Shown here: positions 55,886 through 64,000 of the stretch, piece by piece
How the letters are laid out: every line of letters starts with the position of its first letter
Position numbering within the stretch: position 1 is the first letter of the stretch
DNA from: Desulfatitalea sp. BRH_c12
GTDB lineage: Bacteria; Desulfobacterota; Desulfobacteria; Desulfobacterales; Desulfosarcinaceae
Length of the DNA stretch: 64,000 nucleotides
Assembly (NCBI GenBank): GCA_000961655.1
Contig: LADR01000054.1
Location: forward strand, 1-64,000
Direction: 5' to 3'
Position numbers and translations under genes: made by a program
Notes under the pieces: generated by a model
What the model was told of the DNA's origin: nothing
The model's input: the letters and a program-made list of their open reading frames with translations, nothing else
Databases searched by the model: none

Positions 55886-56914
55886 ATGCAGATCATTAAA
55901 CCGGATGTGAATATCAATTTCGTAGGCCATCGCAAAGTCGCCTATGTTTTCTCCATAGCATTGATCCTGGCCAGCATTGTCTCTCTGATCATGCACGGCG
56001 GCCCCAAATACGGCATCGATTTTGCCGGCGGCGCCGAGGTGCTGGCTGAATTCAGTGCGCCGGTAGCCATCGAAAAGGTCAAGTCGGCCCTGGCAGGCAT
56101 GGGCATGCAGGGCTCTGTCCAGCAGTATGGCGAGGACGATGCCAATTTGTACCGCATTCTGATTGGCGCAGATCAGGCTGACAACACCGAACTGGACAAG
56201 GTTATCCAAAAAGGGTTGCAAGACGCCACCCAAACCATCGTTACGTTAGAGTCGTTCGAAATGGTCGGCCCACAGATCGGCGAGGACCTCAGGGAACAGG
56301 CCCTGCTGGCGATCTTTTTCTCCCTGCTCTTCATCACCGTATACATCTCGGGCCGCTTTGAATTAAAATGGCTGATCAGTGCAGCTATGGCTTCTATATT
56401 GGCGCTGATCGTCTATACCCTTCATGTGGTTCATGTCAGCGTCCCGATCCTGATGGTTGTGGCGCTGGCGGTCAGCATCGCCCTCTTCTATTTTTTAAAC
56501 CTGAAGTACGGCATGGGCGCCATCCTGGCCCTGGTTCACGATGTCACCATCACTGTGGGGGTTTTCTCGCTTTTCGGCAAAGAGTTTACCCTGCCGATCA
56601 TTGCGGCGATTCTGACCATTATCGGGTATTCGCTCAACGATACCATCATCGTATTTGACCGCATTCGTGAAAACCTTCGCAAACACCACAAACGACCTTT
56701 GAACGAAATCGTCAACAAAAGCATCAACGAAACCCTGAGCCGCACATTGGTGACCTCCGGAACGACCCTGGTCGTCGTGGCGGCACTTTTTATCTATGGC
56801 GGTGGCATTATTCATGATTTCGCGTTTGCATTGCTGATCGGCATCGGGGTGGGCACCTATTCTTCGATTTATATCGCCAGCCCCGTTCTGCTGGCCTGGC
56901 AACGGAAAAAATGA
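55886..56914 (+). CDS. secF: Protein translocase subunit SecF
   Basis: 342 residues. GIDFAGGAEVLAEF (D1-type motif), FEMVGPQIGEDLREQALLAI, and the helices with IGYSLNDTIIVFDRIRENLR and SRTLVTSGTTLVVVAALFIY are characteristic. It forms the SecDF complex with the upstream product; the gap is 72 bp. Confidence 0.97.
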   Translation: MQIIKPDVNINFVGHRKVAYVFSIALILASIVSLIMHGGPKYGIDFAGGAEVLAEFSAPVAIEKVKSALAGMGMQGSVQQYGEDDANLYRILIGADQADNTELDKVIQKGLQDATQTIVTLESFEMVGPQIGEDLREQALLAIFFSLLFITVYISGRFELKWLISAAMASILALIVYTLHVVHVSVPILMVVALAVSIALFYFLNLKYGMGAILALVHDVTITVGVFSLFGKEFTLPIIAAILTIIGYSLNDTIIVFDRIRENLRKHHKRPLNEIVNKSINETLSRTLVTSGTTLVVVAALFIYGGGIIHDFAFALLIGIGVGTYSSIYIASPVLLAWQRKK

Positions 56915-57059
56915 GCGTTCCGCGATGCCGACGATTTTCCGAGCCCTTACTCTTTTGCCGTGACCGGCAGCTGTCACGTTGCCACCGTTCACGGCAAAAA
57001 AAGATGCCGGCACGGAAAGAATCAACAGGCCTTTTGGAACCCGTCACACGGACGGCGCC

Positions 57060-58181
57060 ATGAACGATCCTTTACCCTGGCTGACCCTCAAGAGTGTGCC
57101 GGGCATCGGGAACCTGCTGTGCGCGCGCCTGGTACGCCACTTCGGCGCACCCCAGCAGGTACTGAACGCCACGATCGAAGCATTGGCCCAGGTAGAGGGT
57201 ATAACGCCCCGCCTGGCCCGTGCGATTCGAGGTCATCGACCGCCTGAATGGGTGCTCCGTGAAATCGACCAGGCCGCCCGCAATGGCCATTTTATACTGA
57301 CCCCCTCAGATGATGCCTATCCCGCCCTTCTGCACCAGATTCCCGATCCACCCCCTGTTCTTTTCTGCCATGGTCGCATGGGCCCCCTGGATTGCCCGAT
57401 TGCAGTGGTCGGTTCGCGAAAGGCCACCCGCTATGGTTTGAGCACGACACGCCGATTAAGCGCCCAATTGGCCGAAATGGGTGCGACGGTGGTCAGCGGC
57501 ATGGCGCTGGGCGTCGACACGGCCGCGCATGAAGGTGCACTGGATGGCGGCGGTCGGACCATTGCGGTCCTGGGATCCGGCTTCAATCGTGTGTATCCAA
57601 CTCAGAACAAAAAACTTTTCGAGCGCATCGCCGCGAACGGCTGCGTCCTCACCGAGTTCTTTGCCGCCGCGGAACCCGAGGCACACCATTTCCCGATGCG
57701 CAACCGCATTATCAGCGGCATGTCCCTTGGCACCGTGGTCGTAGAGGCTGCACGCCGGAGCGGGTCGCTGATCACCGCCCGCCTTGCAGCCGAGCAAAAT
57801 CGCGAGGTCTTCGCCGTTCCGGGCAGCGTTGACGCCCCTACGGCCAGGGGCACCCATGATTTGATCAAGCAAGGCGCGAAGTTGGTCGAGAATGCCGAGG
57901 ACATCCTGGTAGAAATTGCGCCCCAGCTGACCCGCGCACCCGGATCACCCACGGGTGCCCGGTCGTTGCCGAAGCTGTCGGCCTTGGAACTGACCCTCTT
58001 TAACGCCATCGATGTCTATCCAGTGCATATCGACGAACTGGCCCAACGACTTAAAATGGGGATCGGCCCCTTATCTGGTGCGCTGTCCCAACTGGAACTC
58101 AAGCGAATCGTTTGCCAGCTGCCGGGAAAACATTTTGCCCGACATGCGGAGTATGCCAATGCAAAAGACGACACCTGGTAA
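57060..58181 (+). CDS. dprA: DNA processing protein DprA
   Basis: 373 residues from ATG 57060; a frame from 56979 is not needed. An N-terminal HhH/SAM-like region (LTLKSVPGIGNLLCARLVRH) precedes the DprA Rossmann-like domain: IAVVGSRKATRYGLSTTRRL, VSGMALGVDTAAHEGALDGG, TIAVLGSGFNRVYPTQNKKL and EAARRSGSLITARLAAEQNR, plus FAVPGSVDAPTARGTHDLIK. A C-terminal winged helix follows (PVHIDELAQRLKMGIGPLSG). It loads RecA on incoming single-stranded DNA. Confidence 0.95.
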   Translation: MNDPLPWLTLKSVPGIGNLLCARLVRHFGAPQQVLNATIEALAQVEGITPRLARAIRGHRPPEWVLREIDQAARNGHFILTPSDDAYPALLHQIPDPPPVLFCHGRMGPLDCPIAVVGSRKATRYGLSTTRRLSAQLAEMGATVVSGMALGVDTAAHEGALDGGGRTIAVLGSGFNRVYPTQNKKLFERIAANGCVLTEFFAAAEPEAHHFPMRNRIISGMSLGTVVVEAARRSGSLITARLAAEQNREVFAVPGSVDAPTARGTHDLIKQGAKLVENAEDILVEIAPQLTRAPGSPTGARSLPKLSALELTLFNAIDVYPVHIDELAQRLKMGIGPLSGALSQLELKRIVCQLPGKHFARHAEYANAKDDTW

Positions 58182-58376
58182 GCGGTCAGCCCTCTCTCCG
58201 GCCGGTGGTAAAAAGGCCCTATACACCAACGCACAACAAGCTGACGGGGCAACGACAAATTACACGTGAAGGTTTACAACGCGACCGGCATGCCATAGCA
58301 TGGGCCCCGTAAAAGTGATCTACCGGATCACGTCTCTTTGAAGTGACTATTAAATTGTTTTGAATAGAGGTACGCA

Positions 58377-60650
58377 GTGTCAGACAAACCCCTGGTTGTG
58401 GTGGAATCTCCGACGAAGATACGCACCATAAAAAAATATTTAGGCAACGATTACAATGTTGTGGCCACGGTAGGGCATATCAAGGACTTGCCGCCCAAAG
58501 AGATCGGCATAGACATCGAGAATCAGTTCAAACCACTGTATCGCACCATTCCGGGCAAACAAAAGGTGGTCTCATCGATCAAATCCTCGGCTGGTGACAC
58601 CGATGACGTCTATCTGGCACCCGACCCTGACCGCGAGGGCGAGGCGATTGCCTGGCATGCCGCCGAAATTTTGAAGAAGCCGGGACGTCGTTTTCACAGG
58701 GTCCTGTTCCATGAACTGACCCACAATGCGATTTTGAAGGCCATCTCCGAACCGGAGCCGCTGAACAAGGACAAATATGAAGCGCAGCAGGCCCGCCGCA
58801 TCCTGGACCGCCTGGTAGGCTACCAAGTGTCGCCCCTGCTTTGGAAAAAAGTCAAAGGCAGCCTGAGCGCGGGGCGGGTCCAATCCGTGGCCGTGCGCAT
58901 TATCTGCGAGCGTGAACGCACCATCCACCAGTTCGAACCGGTGGAGTACTGGTCTGTCAACACGCGCCTGGAAGGCGTAAACCCGCCCGATTTCGAGGCC
59001 AAACTGGTCAAGAAAGACGGCGAGAAACTGACCATCCCGGACGAAGCCACAGCCACAGCCATCGTACGGGAGTTGGAACAGGCTGACTATCAGGTGGCGG
59101 CGGTGGTCAAAAAGACCGTGCGCAAAAACCCTCAGCCGCCCTTTATCACCAGCAAGCTGCAGCAGGAAGCCATCCGTAAATTGCGTTTTTCAGCCAAAAA
59201 AGCCATGATGATCGCTCAGCAACTCTATGAGGGCGTCGATTTGGGACCCGGTGAGCCGGTAGGACTGATTACCTACATGCGCACCGACTCCACCCGCATT
59301 GCCGAAGAAGCGGCCCTGGAGGCAATTGCCTGGGTGCGAGGCGCGCATGGAGAAAAATATGCGGACAAGCCGCGCTTCTATGCCAACCGCAACAAGGTTC
59401 AGGATGCCCATGAGGCCATCCGCCCAACATCAGTTTTCAATACCCCCGAAAAAGTGGCCGCCCACCTGAGCAAGGATCAGATGGCGCTCTACCAGTTGAT
59501 CTGGCGACGCTTTGTGGCGTCTCAGATGCATCCGGCGCTGATCGACCAGAACAGCGTCTCCATCGAGGCCGGGCCGTACACTTTGACCGTCACCGGCTCG
59601 TCGGTCAAATTCCCCGGGTTCATGGTGGTCTATCAGACCGTTGACGACGAAGCCGAAAGCAGCCGCAAACAGCAGCCCCTGCCGCCCATGACCGAGGGCG
59701 ACCGTCTCAAACTGCTGCAGATCGTGCCCAAACAACACTTTACGCAACCGCCGCCGCGTTTTTCGGAAGCCTCGCTGGTCAAGGAACTGGAGGAAAACGG
59801 CATCGGCCGCCCGAGCACCTATGCCAACATTCTCTCCACGATCCGTGACAAAGGCTACGTGGACATGATCAAAGGCTATTTTCATCCCAGCGAACTAGGG
59901 TTTATCGTCAACGATCTGCTCGTGGCCAATTTCCCGGAAATTTTCAATGTGACATTCACGGCCGAAATGGAAAACAATCTGGATCGGGTGGAAACCGCCG
60001 AGATGGATGCCCTGTCCGTTTTAAACGGCTTTTACGGGCCTTTCCGTGAAAAACTCACCACGGCAGAGTCCCAAATGCTCAGTGTCAAGGGCGTCGGCAT
60101 CCCAACAGAACTGACCTGCCCGCAATGCAATACGCATCGTTTGCACATCAAGGTTGGCAAAAACGGTCATTTTCTGGCGTGCAGCGGTTATCCTGAATGC
60201 ACCTATTCACGGGACTATGTGCGCGATGAAAAAGGCCGGATTCAAGCAGTCGAACCCAACCTGGAAGCCGCGACCGACAAGGTGTGTCCTCTATGCAAAA
60301 GTCCCATGGTCATCAAGCGCGGCAAATATGGTGAATTCCTGGCATGCAGCGCGTTCCCCAAATGCAGCCACACAGAATCGATCAATGGCGGCTCGAGCGG
60401 CAAAAGCGTCGGCGTGGACTGTCCCGAACCCGGCTGCAGTGGTACCATCGTCGAGAAAAAGTCCAAGCGCGGAAAGATTTTTTATGGATGCAACCGCTAC
60501 CCTGAGTGCAAGTTCGCCACCTGGGACAAACCGGTTGCCAAGGCCTGCCCGGCTTGCGGCGCCCCCTATTTGGTTGAAAAGACGAATAAGCGTGAAGGCA
60601 CATTTACGACGTGTCTCAATAAGGAATGCGGGTATAAAGAAACTGTGTGA
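58377..60650 (+). CDS. topA: DNA topoisomerase I
   Basis: 757 residues, GTG start. Toprim domain: VVVESPTKIRTIKKYLG and the acidic triad APDPDREGEAIAWH. The active-site Tyr is in GLITYMRTDSTRI (about residue 300). Four C4 zinc fingers end the protein (CPQCNTHRLHIKV, CPLCKSPMVIKRG, CPEPGCSGTIVEK, CPACGAPYLVEKT). It relaxes negative supercoils. Confidence 0.98.
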   Translation: MSDKPLVVVESPTKIRTIKKYLGNDYNVVATVGHIKDLPPKEIGIDIENQFKPLYRTIPGKQKVVSSIKSSAGDTDDVYLAPDPDREGEAIAWHAAEILKKPGRRFHRVLFHELTHNAILKAISEPEPLNKDKYEAQQARRILDRLVGYQVSPLLWKKVKGSLSAGRVQSVAVRIICERERTIHQFEPVEYWSVNTRLEGVNPPDFEAKLVKKDGEKLTIPDEATATAIVRELEQADYQVAAVVKKTVRKNPQPPFITSKLQQEAIRKLRFSAKKAMMIAQQLYEGVDLGPGEPVGLITYMRTDSTRIAEEAALEAIAWVRGAHGEKYADKPRFYANRNKVQDAHEAIRPTSVFNTPEKVAAHLSKDQMALYQLIWRRFVASQMHPALIDQNSVSIEAGPYTLTVTGSSVKFPGFMVVYQTVDDEAESSRKQQPLPPMTEGDRLKLLQIVPKQHFTQPPPRFSEASLVKELEENGIGRPSTYANILSTIRDKGYVDMIKGYFHPSELGFIVNDLLVANFPEIFNVTFTAEMENNLDRVETAEMDALSVLNGFYGPFREKLTTAESQMLSVKGVGIPTELTCPQCNTHRLHIKVGKNGHFLACSGYPECTYSRDYVRDEKGRIQAVEPNLEAATDKVCPLCKSPMVIKRGKYGEFLACSAFPKCSHTESINGGSSGKSVGVDCPEPGCSGTIVEKKSKRGKIFYGCNRYPECKFATWDKPVAKACPACGAPYLVEKTNKREGTFTTCLNKECGYKETV

Positions 60651-60720
60651 AATGAGGGTGTGGGGTGACGTAAGAAAGCAACTCCCGGTAATCCGGGTGG
60701 GTTGTACACGCCATCCCATA

Positions 60721-61670
60721 AAGACAAATGGTGGGCGATGCCCACCCTACCTGGCTATTTGGTTGAAAAGTTCGCGCGGACGACCACCGGTCGCCCCCCT
60801 ACAGCCATTAGTAGGGTGGGCATTGCCCACCACCGCGCTATCACAACAGCGTCGGTTTCTGACCCTGATCCCGCCCAAGCGATTGGATAGACACCGGAGC
60901 GAACAGAGCGATAAGACGTTGAATACGGCCAATCACAGAGGCGATCAATATAAGACAAATGGTGGGCAATGCCCACCCTACCTGGCTGACCCGAATACAA
61001 AGGTTCGCGCGGACGACCACCGGTCACCCCCTACAGCCATTAGTAGGGTGGGCATTGCCCACCACCGCGCTATCACAACAGCGTCGGTTTCTGACCCTGA
61101 TCCCGCCCAAGCGATTGGATAGACACCGGAGCGAACATTGCGATAAAATGTTGAATACGGCCAATTACAGGCGATCAATATAAGACAAATGGTGGGCGAT
61201 GCCCACCCTACCTGGCTGACCCGAATACAAAGGTTCGCGCGGACGACCACCGGTCGCCCCTTACAGCCATTAGTAGGGTGGGCATTGCCCACCACCGCGC
61301 TATCACAACAGCGTCGGTTTCTGACCCTGATCCCGCCCAAGCGATTGGATAGACACCGGAGCGAACATTGCGATAAAATGTTGAATACGGCCAATTACAG
61401 GCGATCAATATAAGACAAATGGTGGGCGATGCCCACCCTACCTGGCTGACCCGAATACAAAGGTTCGCGCGGACGACCACCGGTCGCCCCCCTACAGCCA
61501 TTAGTAGGGTGGGCATTGCCCACCACCGCGCTATCACAACAGCGTCGGTTTCTGACCCTGATCCCGCCCAAGCGATTGGATTGACACCGGAGCGAACAGA
61601 GCGATAAGACGTTGAAACGGCCAATCACAGAGGCAATCAATATAAGACAAAGGGCCACCCTACCTGGCTA
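60721..61670. repeat. Tandem array of a 230-bp repeat
   Basis: Four full copies and a partial fifth begin at 60721, 60952, 61182, 61412 and 61644 (periods 231, 230, 230 and 232). Each starts AAGACAAATGGTGGGC and contains two palindromes (GGTGGGCGATGCCCACC and GGTGGGCATTGCCCACC), a GACCACCGGTCGCCCC-CTACAG segment shared with the 324-bp family, and a unique stretch. The copies are nearly identical. Conserved frames through it are by-products. Confidence 0.9.
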
Positions 61671-61681
61671 CGCCGGCGGTT

Positions 61682-61954
61682 GTGAATTGCCAGTGCAATT
61701 GCCCCCAACTGGCACGGATCATCTCCCTGCCCACATTGATCCCCGTTCCCACCTGCAGGGCGAACGATGTTCCTTCTATGATGCCTCCAACGATTATCCT
61801 GGACGGCCTGGTTTGCCACCTTGACAAAGCAACCCCGTATCGAATAGAAATTATTGGATTCATTAGCATTGCAAATCCACGGCAACTGGACATCGCAGGT
61901 AACTGCACCCATGGTAAGGCCCCCCATAGTGTTGAACAGGAGACCAGGGATTGA
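61682..61954 (+). CDS. Possible small ORF coupled to the histidine kinase gene
   Basis: A GTG-started frame of 90 residues (CQCNCPQLARIISLPTLIP, TIILDGLVCHLDKATPYRIE) whose TGA overlaps the TTG start of the kinase (TTGA). I recognise no family and the opposite strand is open too, so it may be chance. Confidence 0.25.
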   Translation: MNCQCNCPQLARIISLPTLIPVPTCRANDVPSMMPPTIILDGLVCHLDKATPYRIEIIGFISIANPRQLDIAGNCTHGKAPHSVEQETRD

Positions 61955-64000
61955 GCGCAAAACCCACTTACGAAGAACTGGAAGCTGCGCTGCGTGAAAG
62001 TGAGACCCGTGGCCGCACCCTATTATCGCTGTACTCTTTTCCAGTCACATTGACGCATCTGCAAGAGGGTACCTACATACTGGTAAACGAGGCTTTCACC
62101 CGCAGCACCGGTTACAGCGCCGAAGAAGTCGCGGGATTAACCCCCAAGGATATCGATCTGTACATCGATCCCGAGGCCCGCCGGCGACTTGTCGAAACAC
62201 TACAGACCGTTGGTTTGGTGAAAGATTTCGAGATTGATTTCAGGGCCAAGGACGGCACGGTTTACCACAACAAAATATCGGCGAGTCTGATCCGTTTTAA
62301 GGGGCAGGAATGCATGCTGGCCGTCACCACCTTCGTCACGCCCCTTTGGAAAATGCAACACGCCTTGCGCCAGACCGAAGAGCGCTTTCGCACCATCCTC
62401 GACAACATCTCCGAAGCCTACTATGAGGTCGATCTGACCGGCCGTTTCACCTTCTTCAATAACGCCCTGCCAACCATGACCGGCTACGCCGCTGAAGAAC
62501 TGCAAGGGTTGAGCTACAAAGACTATACGGCTCCGGCGGAGGCGCAACGGATTTTCCAGGTTTTCAATGGGGTCTATCGGGCTGGGGGCACCGGCAAAAT
62601 GTTGGATTACACCATGATCCGCAAGGATGGCGTGGTGATCGTGTTGGAAGCATCGGTCAGTCTGTTACGCGATGCGGCCGGTGGGGCGATAGGTTTCTAT
62701 GGCATTTTGAGGGACCGCACCGAACAAAAACGAGCAGAAGATGCCTTGCGGCGCAGTGAGGAGAGCTATCGGCATCTGCTTGAGTTGGCGCCCGATTCCA
62801 TAACAGTCACCCGCATCGCGGACGGCCGCTATATGCAGGTCAATGATGTCTGCTGCCAACGCACAGGTTTCCGACGCGAAGAAATCATCGGCCGTACCGT
62901 AACAGAGTTGGAAATATATGAGAACCCGGATGACCGCCGGCGCCTCATGGAGGCCCTGCGTCTGCATGCCAGGATCGAGGGCATGCAAGTCAGATTCCGT
63001 TCCAAATCCGGTGAATACCTGGACAATCTGATTTCGGCACGTCCTCTCCAGTTCGAGGGCGAGGCGTGTCTGCTGACCATTTCCACCAACATCAGTTCTT
63101 TAAAGGCCGCCCAGCAGGCCCTGCACCTCAGCGAAGAAAAATACCGTCAGATTCTCGAAACCATGGAAGAAGGCTATTACGAAATCGATCTTGAAGGAAA
63201 TTTCACTTATTTCAATGAATCGACGCGCAGGCTGCACGGGTACCCGGCCGCCGAACTGATGGGCATGAACTACCAGCGCTACTTGCATCCGGAAACCGCG
63301 GATGCCTTTTACCGGACGTTCGTTCAGATCTACAAAATCGGCAAACCGCAGACGATTCTCGAATATGAAGTGATCCGCAAGGACGGAACGCGCCGGTTGT
63401 GTGAAATGTCGGCTTACCTGAAAAAGACGCCCGCGGGTGAACCAATTGGTTTCTGGGGTATTTCGCGCGACCGCACCGAACGCAAACAAGCGGAAATAAT
63501 GCGCCAGGAAAGTGAAGAACGCTTGCGGTCCATTTTCGAGAACGCCAATGACTGCATCTACGTCACCCAGAATGGCCGCATTGCATTTCTTAACCCCAAG
63601 ACCGTGGCCGTCACGGGCTATCCCGCGGACATCCTGCACGACATGCCGTTCACCAATCTGGTCTATCCAGAGGACCGTTCATCGATTTATGAACCGCACT
63701 ACCGCACAGTGGCACACGAACACCTGCCAGCTGTTTTTTCCTTTCGCATCCTGAACAGGGAACAAGAGATTGTGTGGGTCGAACTGAACGGTATCAGTAT
63801 CTCCTGGGAGGGTCGCCCGGCCGTGTTGAATTTTCTACGCGACATTACCCCTCAAAAGAAAATGGAGGCGCTGCTGCTCCAATCCAGAAAGATGGAAGCG
63901 GTCGGCACACTGGCCGGCGGCATCGCGCATGACTTCAACAACCTTTTGATGGGCATACAAGGCAATACCTCCCTGGCGCTGATGGATGCCGACCTCCAAC
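61951..64000 (+). CDS. Multi-PAS sensor histidine kinase (3' part beyond window)
   Basis: TTG start at 61951, eight bases after AGGAGA. 683 residues are visible. Five PAS domains follow one another: about 20-140 (VNEAFTRSTGYSAEEVAGLT), 145-265 (FRTILDNISEAYYEVDLTG), 268-385 (YRHLLELAPDSITVTRIADG), 392-515 (YRQILETMEEGYYEIDLEGN) and 519-640 (LRSIFENANDCIYVTQNGRI). The HisKA box is SRKMEAVGTLAGGIAHDFNN with His near 659. PAS2 and PAS4 are similar, suggesting duplication. No membrane segments are seen, so it senses inside the cell. The ATPase domain and any receiver lie outside. Confidence 0.93.
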   Translation, partial: MSAKPTYEELEAALRESETRGRTLLSLYSFPVTLTHLQEGTYILVNEAFTRSTGYSAEEVAGLTPKDIDLYIDPEARRRLVETLQTVGLVKDFEIDFRAKDGTVYHNKISASLIRFKGQECMLAVTTFVTPLWKMQHALRQTEERFRTILDNISEAYYEVDLTGRFTFFNNALPTMTGYAAEELQGLSYKDYTAPAEAQRIFQVFNGVYRAGGTGKMLDYTMIRKDGVVIVLEASVSLLRDAAGGAIGFYGILRDRTEQKRAEDALRRSEESYRHLLELAPDSITVTRIADGRYMQVNDVCCQRTGFRREEIIGRTVTELEIYENPDDRRRLMEALRLHARIEGMQVRFRSKSGEYLDNLISARPLQFEGEACLLTISTNISSLKAAQQALHLSEEKYRQILETMEEGYYEIDLEGNFTYFNESTRRLHGYPAAELMGMNYQRYLHPETADAFYRTFVQIYKIGKPQTILEYEVIRKDGTRRLCEMSAYLKKTPAGEPIGFWGISRDRTERKQAEIMRQESEERLRSIFENANDCIYVTQNGRIAFLNPKTVAVTGYPADILHDMPFTNLVYPEDRSSIYEPHYRTVAHEHLPAVFSFRILNREQEIVWVELNGISISWEGRPAVLNFLRDITPQKKMEALLLQSRKMEAVGTLAGGIAHDFNNLLMGIQGNTSLALMDADLQ

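Noticed and set aside
60721-61670. CRISPR array
   Set aside because: The period is 230 bp with whole units conserved and no short repeat/variable spacer pattern; no cas genes nearby.

Overview
The window looks like a chromosomal segment of a Gram-negative, diderm bacterium of the former Deltaproteobacteria, most probably a Desulfosarcina-like member of the Desulfobacterales. This rests on gene content and order (xerC-hslV-hslU next to argB-argD-argG-argH, lysA-dapF, leuS-lptE, yajC-secD-secF, lipoproteins, secretin), moderately high GC, many multi-PAS histidine kinases and HDOD proteins, and abundant intergenic hairpin repeats. Assignment below order level is inference.

Layout. 1-790: the end of a tandem array of a 324-bp hairpin-rich repeat. 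1111-17562 (minus): a complete tad/Flp type IVb pilus locus (flp, cpaA, cpaB, cpaC secretin, small lipoprotein, two tadE-like genes, tadG-like, cpaE/tadZ, cpaF/tadA, tadB, tadC, two TPR lipoproteins) that runs on with tiny gaps into a GT2 glycosyltransferase, a polytopic GT-C-like protein, a methyltransferase and a J-domain protein. A good sigma-54 type -24/-12 sequence lies in front of flp. 18154-22717: an HDOD protein and two histidine kinases, one carrying a degenerate receiver domain. 22919-26870: an accessory region with a DsrE-like gene, small cassette-like genes separated by attC-like hairpins, three toxin-antitoxin modules or remnants (RelB/YafQ, HicAB, Phd/YefM) and two copies of the 3' end of a decayed tyrosine integrase, abutting tRNA-Cys and tRNA-Gly.

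27099-40129 (minus): housekeeping genes read from xerC down to the tRNAs: xerC, hslV, hslU, argB, argD, argG, argH, lipoprotein, lysA, dapF, folK, small membrane protein, transaldolase-like fsa, pgsA, tRNA-Gly, tRNA-Cys. 40317-40779: a complete MITE-like element with terminal inverted repeats. 40827-51538: slipin/NfeD pair, family-4 uracil-DNA glycosylase, coaBC, ftsB-like and murJ, rpsT (plus strand), lptE and leuS. 51662-51845: a truncated MITE-like copy. 52109-60650 (plus): rng, yajC-secD-secF, dprA, topA. 60721-61660: a second tandem repeat array (230-bp period), followed by a large multi-PAS histidine kinase that runs off the window.

The most unusual parts are the attC-like cassette remnant beside the tRNA-anchored integrase scar, the family of MITE-like nested-hairpin elements with inverted ends at CAGGGTA-CCGCATTT, the heptad repeats around the arg genes, and the sigma-54/Flp/glycosylation arrangement. 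No transposase, CRISPR array, rRNA or integron integrase was seen in the window.
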